A DNA stretch of 64,000 nucleotides from Carnegiea gigantea (taxonomy: Eukaryota; Streptophyta; Magnoliopsida; Caryophyllales; Cactaceae), in the NCBI GenBank assembly GCA_029747015.1, contig JAKOGI010000082.1:854501-918500 (forward strand), in the 5' to 3' direction. Made by a program: the position numbers and the translations under genes. The notes under the pieces are model-generated. The model did no database searches and was not told where the DNA came from. It worked only from the letters and a program-made list of their open reading frames with translations. Positions 1 to 12,207 of the stretch are shown here, one piece after another. Within the stretch, counting starts at the first letter, position 1; every line of letters starts with the position of its first letter.

Positions 1-76
1 TATACATTTGATGACAAAGTCAGGTATTTCACAGACTGGTCGAGAGTCAATCAACACACCAAGCACTTCTTCGAAC

Positions 77-1365
77 CAGGGATTTAAAACGCGGATGCAG
101 GCGCGTTTGCGGTTTCGGTCGCGCTAATATGGGAGCGTTAGGATACGCTGATCGCGGAACAGATCGCGTCCGTCGCGGCATGAGAAGGTTCACATAATGC
201 ATTTTGTCATCTGTATTTGTGTTTTAGTACTACAATTCGCTAAGTAATGCTATTTTGTAGCATAGTTCTTATTTTAGCCGATTACAATGGGGCAATTTTG
301 ACAATAGTCAAACAATATAATGTATAGAAGCTGTGATGCAAATTGTAAGGTTATAGAATAGTAGAAACGACAACATTGAAATAATTAATTTAAACCAAAC
401 GAAGGGGTAGACAAAAGATACAACACAGCAGCAATCATGGTTTATTTGATACAATGAAATCATAAAACTCCACAGCTGAAATAAAAATAATTAACATAAA
501 TATTACAGGATAACAAAAAATAACATAATTAACATAATTAAAATAACATGTTTAATGTAAGTAATATGAACATAATATGACAAAAATTAACATAAAAGGT
601 ACATAATTTAAAAAAAAATGATAACAATAATGTAATTAAGTATTTTACATAAATAATATGAATATAATTAACTAAGTGATTATTTGAATTAAAACCATAT
701 TAATATCAATTGACTTCATATTGTTCAAGTTAATTCAATAATTAGTACACTTATTAATAATTTAATAAGTTTTCTAAAAGCCTCAAAGGCTCAAACCCTA
801 GATTACCGTGCACCTCTCTCTTTAGTTGCTCTGCCTCTCCTTAGTCCTCTGTCTTCCTCCTTCGTCCTCTCAGCCCCTAACTCCTCTCTTCGTGCTTCTT
901 CTCTTCATCTGTCTTCTCTGTCTTCTGTCTTCGTCTCTTCATCTGTCTTCTCTTCGTCTTCGCCTCTTCGCCGCTGACTCTGTCTTCTATCTTCTGTCTT
1001 CGTCCTCTGTCTTCTCCACGTCTTCGTCTCTTCGCCGATGACTCCTTTCCCCTGCGATGCTGCGAGCCTGCAACTGCTCAGGCCCCTCACTGGCCGACGA
1101 CGTGGTTCCTGAGATTGCTGCGAAAAAAAGAATACCGGTGAATGAGATATGTGTTTACCACTTTTCCAGATCTGATGTCTTTCTCTATTTTTTTGCCCCT
1201 TGTGCCCGTTTCACTCGCCCGTGACCCGTTTCAGAACGGCCGTCGCGGCTGTTACCTTGTGAAACGGTATTCACACCGATTTTTCGGTCTTTTTCGGTGC
1301 GCCAAAGTTGAAATCCGAACTACCTCAGCCGTTCCGAGATGGAACGGCCGAGTTTTAAATCCCTG
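77..1365. mobile_element. Non-autonomous hAT-like DNA transposon
   Basis: A perfect 14 bp terminal inverted repeat, CAGGGATTTAAAAC, starts at 77 and its complement ends at 1365. The 8 bp outside each end (69-76 CTTCGAAC; 1366-1373 CTTCGAGC) match at 7 of 8, the target-duplication length of hAT elements. The first 120 bp and last 130 bp are GC-richer; 180-780 is AT-rich with no coding capacity. The segment 785-1120 begins with AAACCCTAG followed by CT-rich sequence that looks like a plant 5' untranslated leader, so it may be captured gene DNA (inference). No transposase is seen, so the element would need help in trans. Confidence 0.7.
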
Positions 1366-1373
1366 CTTCGAGC

Positions 1374-3556
1374 ACAAGGTCGATGGCCACACCACAACCC
1401 ACCAACTATCGATAACCAAGCAACTAACCACCTATCTAACAAGTCCAAAGACAGTTCAAATTACTGGACTCACAACTAACAACAGACACCTCAAGAATTC
1501 AACCCTAACCACATAATATACCATCAATATTCCACTAAGAACAACAGAACACAATCACACATGAATTGGCCACAGCAACAAAGCTGGCAAGATGAATTAA
1601 ATAGCCCCCAAAGGAAGAGAAACTAAATCAAACCTTTCCAAACTGTAGAAAAGAAACTAGAGTGGTTATTCATGAGTGCCCCTTCTTAACTCTCAATTAG
1701 TTGGATCATCCTTCTGCATCACCATACAAGGAAGTCATACAGGCCTTGAAAGACAATGGCAAAGGAAAAAGATGATGAGAAGGGAAACTGGAGCCGGCTA
1801 CGGCATTGATCACTGGCTTCGGTGAGTTGTTATGGTCAAATCGCATAAGCTAAGTGGGAAGATTAAAGTGAATGCTCCATAACTGCAGACTTCTCTAATG
1901 CATTGCTTACCTCAAATACATGTCATTTCTCTTACATTACGGTTGTCCTTAAGAGAGGGGGAACAAACTCAATGAAAATGTTTATGCTGTGTTATCTACC
2001 CAGCATGATGATATTCATTCATAAGTGATTTAGTTTAAGAATATTGTCCATATATATATTTTCACTTCGTTTGAATTGTTTTGAAGTTAAATGAACAAGG
2101 GATGCAGCAACCAACTTGGACTCAATGAGTCCATAAAGTTCACCCTCGGACTTAGATGTACATTTCTCAACTCAAGTCAACGGAGTATACTGTGTTTTTG
2201 CTACAAGTTTTCAAATGAAGTATGGTTGCATTCCAAAAACATGCTGGCCTTAGGCAACCAAAAACATGCGATACATCAGAATACAGGTTCCCAAAAACAT
2301 GCTGGCCATAGGCAACCAAAAACATGCGATTCATCAGCATAGAAGTATCCACAAAAATGTCATAAATTGCAGAGAATCACCAATGAAGGCCTAAAAACAA
2401 ACTGCCAGATCCCCCACATTGCCATCCTGGAGGACGATCTCAGCTGTGCCAGCAGTCAAGAGACCCCAATACCACAACAGCAATAGGGTCGATGTGGGCA
2501 AAAAATACCACCACAGCGACACTGAAAAACAAATACAGACATTAAGCGATAAATTTCACTGAACAATATTTCTGACATTAATTGTTAAAAAAAGATGCCT
2601 CCAATTACAATAAAGCACATTGAACTCTCAAACTTAAATATGGCATATGGACCATAGGTTCAATGTTAGTAGCTTCATCTATTAATGTCATGATGATTTA
2701 TGAGACATTAATGTCATGACCCCTGAAAATCATTTGGGATTAACAACTTTCTGCAGAAAGTCAATTTGGCTGAATAAATTAAATTACGAAAGCAGGCTTG
2801 AACATGAAATGAACTACCAGGAAAGTTGGGTTAATTATGATCTTCGATTGCACACAACTGGCCTAATTAGCTTATATCATTTTTCTCTCTATATCTCTCT
2901 TTTTATATTTATTTTATGCAAAACAAAAGAAATGAAAGCTGATCTAGAAAAAGCAGCACTTTTCGTAGTGACTCAGAAAGTCAGAATATTCTAAAAGCTG
3001 AATTAGATAACAACGCAACTATGAGCCTGTTGTCAAATATTTTAGCAGCTGCAATGCATAACAACGTAATATGGTCACTAAAATGGCATTAACAGTAAGT
3101 CTCTGCATGTCTGACCTATTAACAGCACGGTCCATTTAAATTTTAAATAGGCCGCAACGCGTTGTCGACGGGCCTGACCTGGGCAATCCATTGGGACCCT
3201 TATCCATTGCCCAGCTCTAGCATTAAAAATTCAATCTCTGATTAAAAAAAGATAAGAAATCTAAACTTGATTCTATGATTGAGGGGAAAAAATAGAGAAT
3301 GCGGTGACAAAAGTTGAAAATTAGCACGTGCTTATGATAAAGGCTAACCTTCAAGTAAAAGAACAAAAGCCAATGCTTCTAATGACTATTTTAGACCCAG
3401 TAACACAGGCCCAATTAATTAACTCTACCCAACACAGCATATTTCTATATTTGCCCCCTTTTTTGCGGTTTACTGTTAGATTAAGCTGGTAACATCCTAA
3501 TGAGTTAAAAGATAAATACCTTAATACTCGACAATGCGATCAACAATGAATATTCG
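1374..3556. other. Intergenic, no gene recognised
   Basis: No convincing coding region on either strand; the open frames are short and lack recognisable domains. It contains a short tandem repeat at 2233-2338 and ordinary AT-rich DNA. A GC-richer patch near 3150-3230 may be a degraded transposon end but has no clear partner. Confidence 0.6.
2233..2338. repeat. Tandem duplication with four CCAAAAACATGC copies
   Basis: Two copies offset by 58 bp (start 2233 and 2291). Each contains the 12-mer CCAAAAACATGC twice, separated by a TGG CC(T/A)TAGGCAA spacer. Copies differ at only a few positions. No coding role is apparent. Confidence 0.7.
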
Positions 3557-3561
3557 ATTCC

Positions 3562-3774
3562 TATTAGTGATATTGTGAATATTAGCTGTAATATCACTAA
3601 TATTGTGAATATCAGTTAGCAGTGATTTTTTGTAATCTTCTTTCCTTATGTTTAGCCATATCTTTAAGTATCCGTTTCTTAGAATAACTCTATTTCCTTT
3701 TCTTAGATATTTCTATTGTAATATATATATCAGACCATGGCAATGAATTGATTCATTCCGTGAATTTCTTATCA
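3562..3774 (+). repeat. 5' LTR of the copia element
   Basis: 213 bp, followed at once by the tRNA-Met-type primer-binding site. It contains an inner direct repeat of an AATATTGTGAATAT-like motif near its start and a TATATATAT box near 3720 that could act as its promoter. Confidence 0.9.
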
Positions 3775-3893
3775 TGGTATCAGAGCAGGAAAATTAATCT
3801 TCTCTCCTGTGCATTTTGTGAACCGACCCCATAGTCTCGGTCTCACGTTTTGCTGGAAACAACTCACAGTGAACAACCACAAAACTTGCAACC

Positions 3894-6800
3894 GTGCCCG
3901 GCAATGGCGACGCATCCAATGCAGCAAAGTCACCCATCTCCGATCCTATGTCCCCGTACTTCCTTCACCCATCGGCGATTCCAGGTTCGGTTCTCACACA
4001 AATTAAATTTAAAGGGGATAATTATTTGGCATGGGAACAAGCTATTAGGTTATCACTGAAATCTCAAAATAAATTAGGATTTATAGATGGATCAATCACT
4101 AAACCTGATCCCACCGACCCATTGTTCATGGCTTGGGATATAGTTAACTCTATGATGTGTTCATGGATTTCCAATTCTCTTGATGACCCACCCTATTCGG
4201 GCTACTGTATCAAGATTGACTAATGCCAAAATGCTATGGGATTGTCTCAAGACTAGATATACAATGCAAAATGGTCCTAGAATATACAAATTATGGTCGG
4301 ATTTAACTACCTATCGTCAATCTGGAAATTCTATCATGATGTATTATACTAAGTTTTTGGGCATGTGGGAGGACCTCACAAATCTGACGCCCCTCGGTTC
4401 TGCTCCGTCTGACGGTGACGCCCCAATTTTTGCTTGGTTTGCTAATCTTAAGACATATCAATTTCTCATGGGTTTGGATGAAAGCTATGGAATTTTACGA
4501 ACCCAAATAGTTAATATGGATCCCCTCCCACATCTGGATCGCGTTTTTGCAGTGGTATGTCAAGAAGAAAGCTATCGCACCGTAACTTAGCCCTTGGATG
4601 GTTCTCTTGCTGTCGGTTTCTCTGCTCAGCAAGCCGCCCCACTTTCAGACAACACCCACTCCACAGCCACCAAACTGCACCAGACTGGCCGACGTTCTTG
4701 CACTTATTGTCTTCGTACCGGTCATACTTATGACCGTTGCTGGACTCGGCTGGGAATTACACCTCAGCAGGGCCGTGGTAGAGGAAGAGGTCGTGGTAGG
4801 AAGCCCACCTCTAGTCGGGCCTCACCTGTCGCCGCTGCTGCCCAGTGGAGTTCTCCGGTGCCAGCAGATGGTTCTCAATCAAGTCAGCTGCCTACTCTAC
4901 CGGGTTTCACGAGTGAACAAATGCAACGGTTGATGTCTCTTCTTGAACCGAGCCCTACCTCAGAAAATTTATCAGGTATGATTTCTTCTCATTGGCTCCT
5001 TGACAGTGGCGCCTCACATCACATGACGGGTGATTTGTCCTTACTTTCTAATGTTTGTAATATTATCCCATCTTTTGTTGGTTTGCCCGATGGTGATCTA
5101 GCTCCAGCTGTCAAAGAAGGCACTTGTCAGTTACAACCGGGTTTGGTTATTTCTAATTTTATAAGTGTCTCCGGGTTGAAAGTTAATTTACTGTCTATCA
5201 GTAAACTTAGTTCTTCCACCCAGTGTATTGTTTCCTTTACTGATCGACTGTGTGTATTACAGGACCGCACATCGAGGAATCTGATTGGACTGGGTGAGGA
5301 GCATGGTGGGGTGTATCTTTTTCGGCCTGTGTCCAGTGCATCTGCATCAGCTGTTGACGCTTCCAGCAATTATGAGTTATGGCATCGACGGTTGGGGCAT
5401 CCATCTCAGCGATTGTTGATGATTACAGTCGTGCAGTCTGGGTGTACTTAATGGTTGATAAAGGTGAAACTGCAACTCACCTTAAAAATTTCTGTTGTAT
5501 GATCCAAACACAGTTCAACCAGTCTATTAAGATAGTCAGGTCTGATAATGGTACTGAATTCCTGACTCACACTTTGATTGAGTTTTTAAAGCAAAAGGCA
5601 TCGTACATCAAACTAGTGTAACTGACACACCTCAACAAAATGGTCGTGTTGAGCGTAAGCATCGACATATCCTTAATGTAACACGAGCTTTCATGTTTCA
5701 AGCATCATTACCGATTGAGTTTTGGAGTGAGTGTGTGATGGCAGCTGCTCATGTTATAAATTTGACACCTACCCATGTCTTACACGGCCTCACCCCTCAT
5801 GAACGACTATTTTCTGTTTCCCTGAACCTGTCGCACTTACGCATTCTTGGGTGTCTGTGTTATACTCATTATCGTGATAATCCAAAGACAAATTTGCTCC
5901 TTGAAGTCGGCGATGTATTTTTTTAGGCTATCCTTTTGGTAAGAAAGAAAGGAAAGTCATGGACTTTGCATCACGAAATGTATTTGTTTCACGGGATGTC
6001 TTGTTTGAGGAACACATCTTTCCCTTTAAAACAACAAGGGAGGAAACTTCAGCATCTCCACCGCCTCCTTTATTTCAACCGAATGAATTCTATGATGAGT
6101 TACCTATGTCTTCATCGAGTTCTCCAACTCCAGCGCCGGGGGGCGCCTCTACTACCGATCCACCAGTTTCTGAGGTCCTTCCTGACCCAGCCTTTGAGCC
6201 GGTTCCCAACCCCACTCCTTCTAATCGCAGTCAGCGTGTTCGCCGGCCCCCAGCATATCTCCAAGATTTTATATGTCACACAACTCGCCTTATACACCCC
6301 CCCACATCTTCAGTCAGTCCGGCCATCAGATCCTCAGGTACGCGGTTCCCTCTAGCCCATTATGTTTCTTATGACAAGTTCTCTACTTCTCACCAACAAT
6401 TTTTAGCTGCTGTTACTGCTGGGGTTGAACCCCGAACATTTAATGAGGCTATGCAGGATTCCCAATGGCGTGAAGCCATACAGGCTGAGATTGACGCTTT
6501 AGAACGCAATGGCACTTGGGTTATCTCTGATCTCCCTCCCGGAAAGACACCAATTGGCTGTAAGTGGGTTTATAAAATCAAACATCACTCTGATGGCTCC
6601 ATTGAACGGTATAAGGCGCGGCTTGTGGTTCGGGGTGATACTCAGATTGAGGGCTTGGACTTTGACGAAACCTTTACTCTTGTTGCAAAGCTTGTTAGTG
6701 TACGCACTTTTCTTGCTATTGCCGTTATTACGGGATGGGAACTTCACCAACTTGATGTTAATAATGCCTTTCCTCATGGTGATCTTCATGAAGAAGTGTA

Positions 6801-7960
6801 TATGAGACTTCCACCCGGGTATTCTGCCTCCCACCCTGGGAAAGTGTGTCGTCTTCGCAAGTCCTTATACGGTCTTCGTCAGTCTCCCCGAAATTGTTTT
6901 GCCAAGCTTTCTACGGCTCTTTGGTCATATGGTTTTATTCAATCTCATGCTGATCACACTCTATTTACTTACCGTCAGAACGGTGTTTTCTTAGTTGTTC
7001 TTGTTTATGTGGATGACATCATTGTTGCAGGTAATACCTCCACTGCTTGCACCTCATTTAAGAAATACTTGAATAGTTGTTTTCAGCTCAAAGATTTGGG
7101 CACTTTGAAATATTTCTTGGGACTAGAAGTGGTTGAAATTCTTCTGGTTTATTTCTTTCTCAACGTAAGTATACAATGGACATTTTATCTGAGGCTGGTC
7201 TTACTGGTGCTAAGCCTGTTGCCACTCCTATGGAGCAAAACCATCACCTAGCTACTGCTTCGGGTCGATTTCTGAGTGACCCCGGTCGATACCGTCGTCT
7301 TGTGGGTCGACTTGTTTATTTGTCTCTTACTCGCCCTGATTTATCATATGCTATCCACATTCTTACCCAGTTCCTGCATCAACCACGCCAAGACCACTTG
7401 GATGCCGCATATCGAGTTCTTCGTTACTTGAAGGGCTCTCCTGGCCAGGGTATTCTTCTTCAATCTGGGAGTTCTTTACAGTTATTTGCTTTCTACGACG
7501 CCGATTAGGCTGCTTGTCCTCTTACTTGCCGTTCCCTAACGGCGTACTTTGTCCAACTTGGGAGTTCTCCTGTTCTTGGAAAACCAAGAAACAACCTACC
7601 GTTGCTTGTTCCTCCGCCGAAGCTGAGTACCGTGCTATGGTTGTTGCTACTTGTGAGCTTACATGGCTGAAATCCTTCTTAGCTTCTCTTGGTGTTTTTC
7701 ACACACGCCCCATGCGTTTATTTTGTGATAACCAAGCTGCCTTACATATTGCTTCGAACCCCGTTTTCCACGAGCGTACAAAGCATATTGAGATTGGCTG
7801 CCATTATATGCGGGAACAACTCCAGGCAGAAAACATTGCTACATCTCATTTGGCGACTACTCAGCAACCCGCAGACATTCTCACTAAAGCACTCGGCAAG
7901 CCTCAGTTTCAGTTCCTACTTGGCAAGTTGGGAGTCCTTGATCCATACTCTCCAACTTGA
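3894..7960 (+). pseudogene. Copia gag-pol polyprotein, inactivated
   Basis: Pieces lie in at least three frames. Gag: 3894-4223 then 4180-4590, ending in an in-frame TAG, and continuing at 4594. A CCHC knuckle follows (CTYCLRTGHTYDRCW region, about 4696-4743). Protease: LLDSGASHHMTG near 5000. GAG-pre-integrase: ELWHRRLGHPS near 5374. The text then jumps straight to DDYSRAVWVYL (about 5415), so the zinc-binding integrase N-terminus, usually about 100 residues, is deleted. The integrase core continues at 5470-5926 with frameshifts. Reverse transcriptase (5959-7170) keeps LDVNNAF and YVDDIIVAG. RNase H (7176-7960) ends with ADILTKAL. Known Copia elements encode one polyprotein; this one cannot be made whole. 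Confidence 0.92.
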
Positions 7961-7967
7961 GGGGGCG

Positions 7968-8180
7968 TATTAGTGATATTGTGAATATTAGTTGTAATAT
8001 CACTAATATTGTGAATATCAGTTAGCTGTGATTTTCTGTAATCTTCTTTCCTTATGTTTAGCCATATCTTTAGGTATCCGTTTCCTAGAATAACTCTATT
8101 TCCTTTTCTTAGATATTTCTATTATAATATATATATCAGACCATGGCAATGAATCGATTCATTCCGCAAATTTCTTATCA
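7968..8180 (+). repeat. 3' LTR of the copia element
   Basis: 213 bp copy of the 5' LTR, preceded by the polypurine tract at 7959-7967 and followed by the ATTCC target duplication. Its last bases (TTATCA) supply, on the minus strand, the TGATAA stop that now ends the adjacent small gene. Confidence 0.9.
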
Positions 8181-8551
8181 ATTCCCTTTGACCACAGAAT
8201 CAACCAACTCAACCAATTGCTTGTTAACCTGGTCATATTTATTCTCCAGGTTTTGCACATGAGAGCTCAGTGACTCAATATGGGTATCCAAATTTTTCAC
8301 ACTCGAATTCAGCATGCCAATACTCCTCTCAAACCTTGTCACACCAGCCTCAAACTTATCCAGCCCAGCAATATCCTTCAATCCAACATCAGAGCTCCCA
8401 ACCTCAACTTAGTACGATCCTCAAACATAGCTGAGCCCTCAGTACATTTTTTCTGGACCGCATCCAACACTCTAAACTCCTTCAACTCAACATTCCTAGC
8501 ATTCTGGAGCCTCCGTAGGGCAGAAACTGCAAGCCGAGCTTTAAAAGCCAT
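8178..8551 (-). pseudogene. Small coiled-coil protein gene, truncated by copia insertion
   Basis: I do not recognise the family. On the minus strand an ATG at 8551 opens a frame MAFKARLAVSALRRLQNARN that runs to a TGA at 8378-8380. A second frame, shifted by one, covers the following 67 residues (DKFEAGVTRFERSIGMLNSS and on), rich in heptad-like leucine/valine spacing and charged residues, suggesting a coiled coil. The second frame ends exactly where the copia 3' LTR begins; its stop is LTR sequence. Beyond the other end of the element (below 3557, minus strand) the frame would run about 11 more codons (RIFIVDRIVEY) to a TAA. So the gene had one frameshift and then lost its tail. It could instead be a retrocopy; no introns are visible. 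Confidence 0.45.
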
Positions 8552-11500
8552 AGTCTAAACAATGAAACCAAAAAAATCAGCAGCTAAATTTAGGTCAAGA
8601 TAAAATCAAGCATGAGGGATAAAATCAATAAAGTAAACAAATGAAATTAACCACCTGATGACGATTACAAGATCAAATCAATACAACAAAGAAAATCGCA
8701 AAATTGAGCAATGAGATCAAATTGACGCAAATACAAAGCAAAAATGGCCAGTATCAACAATGAGATAGGCAAGAAATGATGACACAAAGAAAAATCAAAA
8801 AAATCAACAGTAAAATTAGGTCGAAACAACAAAGATAAAATCGCACATTGTACTGCTAAAAATCTGACGAAATCTGCAAAAAACAGAAATATCGATCATC
8901 AACCTCAAATCGCACAATGTTCTGCTAAAAAGCTCGACCCATCAAACTAAAAAGCCTTTAACAAAAATTAGACGACCATGAAACAAATCAACAAAATATT
9001 CATGTTCAAATGTCAATGGGCTTGTCAAGGTAATGAGGCCTTTAGGAAGGGAAAAGGCCTAGCCCAAAAGAGAACCAGTACTAAAACCCACCATTTGATA
9101 AATAAATAATAAAGGAAGAATAATGAAAATAAAAAAAAGAGACATTGTTTCAATTATCATCTGCTCAAAAAAAGATTCAAATGCACTTATCACATAATTA
9201 GAAATGTATAACTATAAACAAAATACCTAAGTAACAGAATATAAATATAAAATGAATGAAAATATACAATTTGATACATCTTCTACACAAGTTCAACAAA
9301 GTGTAACCATGGTTAGATCCATTACTTGACGTACCACTGGATGAATAAAAGGCCAAAAAAGAAAAAATAAAAAGGGACGTGTATTGTCAATTACTGAAAA
9401 AAAACCATTTACATAATTGAACAATCATAATTAGTAGCATTTAACCCTTACCTCGCATGCACATCTATAGTTTTTTGATTTTCTTTGTTAAAAATAGTAT
9501 AAAAATCATGTAAGAATTTTTTTAGCACTTTAGGATTACGACAAATTTGGCAAAACGAGTAATCATATGTCAACTCTTTATAACATATAGTTAAAAATTA
9601 ATAATAAAAAACAAACAGTTCAATACTCAGGTTGACATTCACTGAAATATTCTTTTTAGATAATAAACATCTCAACTATAACAATATGGTTGATATTTCT
9701 AATGCGATCTTATCTCAATGTTCCGTAAATATTTCATTCAAAAAACATTTCAATCAAGTAAAATAAATTTATTATTTTATACTAACTAAAATTTATTAGT
9801 TAATATATAACAAATTTAACAGTACAATTTTAATTGTGAAAAGTTAAATAGTTAAATTTTCAACTATGCCTCTTATTTAATAGGATCTACAAAACTGTAA
9901 TTGTGATTGTGTAGAAAAAAGACTATTTATTATTATTAAGATGATTAATTCAATTTATTGTATATTAAAACATAGCTGCTACTATTACTCGTGTATAACG
10001 TATTTATTAGATCGTATAAAATAATAATGTAGTTATAGTAAAAGTTTTAAACCACCACTCGCAATCAATGTTTCAATCACTTTTCAAAAACATTTATTTT
10101 AGTCTTTATATTGTTTTGTTCTCAAATTATATTATTTTATTAAAAAATGAATTAATTATAAGTTTGCAAAAGCCAATCATATGAAGACACTTGTTGAAAG
10201 CATATTACTTCACTCGTTCTTAGATATAGTTATATAGATAAATAAAATACAGCACTAATGAAATGTAAATGTAAAATGTATGAAACTATGAAATCTAATT
10301 CATCTTGAATGAAAGAAATTCTTCAACTAAATATTCAATCTGTCAATGATATATGCACAAAATAAATCTTAAATCTCAATTGAAAAACCTAATAACAAAA
10401 ATCCTTCGAATAGTTCAATTAGAAATCTCTGATTCAAAGTTAATAGAACAATCAGAATGAAAATTAAAGAATTAAATAGATGAGATGTAGATCTTGATTC
10501 CAGGACGCAAAACCAATTGAACATTGAATCCTACCAATACAACTTTTAAATTGTTCAATTAACACCAGAAATTAAATAAAAAAATAATCCCATCTCAGGT
10601 TAATTGAACAACCTAAAAGAATGATTGAAAGAAAAAACAGGCCATCACGGTATACTTGAATGATGAATAAGGGTACATATAGGTATTGGGGATATGTGAA
10701 TGTGGTGTCCATGAAGGGTAGGCGGATTAGTCAGAGATGGCATATTGAGAGAGAGGGATGAGACTCACTGAGATCTAAGTACACTCTTAATATAGCCTCT
10801 TCAAAGGTTTTTTTTCCTTTATTTTTCCCTAGGATTTTCTCTAGTCCAACGGCACAACTGCATTCTAGGACTTACATCGGACAGCTAGTGCTTTTTTACC
10901 GCCTAAAATCTCGCACTCATATGGAAATATCGCAGAACATTTCATCTTTATTTTAAGAATAAAGTCCACGATTAGCATAGCTCAAAGTCTCAAATGCGTC
11001 TCAGCTGGGGGACCACAGAACTTTCGCCATTTTGACAGAGTTGGCCTTCTAACATAGCTAATGGTTAGTGCCTTTTTTACCGCTTCAGAATACGCAGATC
11101 AGATTCATTGCTTTATTTGATTTACCATACTTGCAAATTATATTAGACCAAATTTTTAATTCTTGGGACTCAAGCTTATCATATCAGTAAATATTTTAAT
11201 TTTTTAGAAATTATATTTTATTACCTCTTCAATTTATAAAACTATAATTTTAATCATCCAATAAAATATTTATCATTGACCCATCTTATAGCACAAGATC
11301 TATTTTTTATAATTTAAAAATTATGTATTTACTCAAAAAAAGAAAAAAACAAAAAATACAATAAAAAACATAAAAGTGCCTCGCGTGGTAGAACTGGGCA
11401 GCATTCCACTACGCATGGCAATGTCCTGCTGCTCCAATGCTTTTTGAACATGTGGCAAGAATGGGTCCCGCATTCCACTTTTGTTTCCCGCTGCGAATGC

Positions 11501-11798
11501 TCTTATAAGTAGCAAAATAAAAAGGGTTTAAAAGTTTTCACTCCTTCAATTCTAAAATTTCATACATTGAAGTTTGTGGACCGTTGATCTCTTCCAAAAT
11601 AAAATCTCAGTCTTTCATTCAAAAAACACATTAATTTTTTAGAAGGAAAAAATTTCTCCTCTTATCCCATGTTTCCCCTATTTCCACTCTTCTTAATGTG
11701 GAAACTACCCAATTAGTTTTTAATCTTTATCGAAAAAAATAAAGTTAATTTTTCTCCCTCCTAAAATGTACGTGCTCCTTTCTCTCTCTCTCTGCTAG
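8552..11798. other. AT-rich intergenic desert
   Basis: About 3.2 kb without recognisable genes or intact elements. A TAGTGC(C)TTTTTTACCGC motif occurs twice (about 10888 and 11062), and 11370-11515 is a GC-richer patch with repeated GCATTCCAC words that may be the remains of a MITE. Confidence 0.55.
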
Positions 11799-12207
11799 AA
11801 TTATTATTGTTCTTTATGTCTGATAAAATTATCTTTTTTTAAAAATAAAAGACTGGATTTTATTCAACTAAACTGTAAGAGCATTAAATAAATTGTTCAC
11901 TATCAGATTGAGGATGCAATCCAGGCACTCATCCATCCAAACACGATCCAAATGATTGTAAGGTTGAATGTGAGCGAGAGTGTGAGCCACCCTATTTATG
12001 TATGATAAAATTATTATTGTTTTTTATGTCTGATAAAATTATCTTTTTTTTAAAATAAAAGACTGGATTTTATTCAACTAAACTGTAAGAGCATTAAATA
12101 AATCGTTCACTATCAGATTGAGGATGCAATCCGGGCACTCATCCATCCAAACATGATCCAAATGATTGTAAGGTTGAATGTGAGCGACAGTGTGAGCCAC
12201 CCTATTT
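11799..12207. repeat. 199 bp tandem duplication at LINE 3' end
   Basis: Copy 1 11799-11997 and copy 2 12009-12207, offset 210 bp, nearly identical (a few substitutions and one T-run length change). It covers the last codons of the RNase H frame and the 3' flank. Confidence 0.85.

Larger units (their letters stand above)
3562..8180 (+). mobile_element. Ty1/copia LTR retrotransposon, full-length but decayed
   Basis: Two 213 bp LTRs (3562-3774 and 7968-8180) differ at about 9 positions (about 4%). A perfect 5 bp target duplication ATTCC lies at 3557-3561 and 8181-8185. The primer-binding site TGGTATCAGAGC (initiator tRNA-Met type) is at 3775-3786, directly after the 5' LTR. The polypurine tract GAGGGGGCG is at 7959-7967. 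Coding order gag, protease, integrase, reverse transcriptase, RNase H defines Copia. Both LTRs start TATTAG rather than the usual TG and end in CA. The body is disrupted by frameshifts, stops and a deletion, so it is not autonomous. Confidence 0.95.

Noticed and set aside
6499..6834. Minus-strand frame in the copia RT region
   Set aside because: Antisense shadow of reverse transcriptase.
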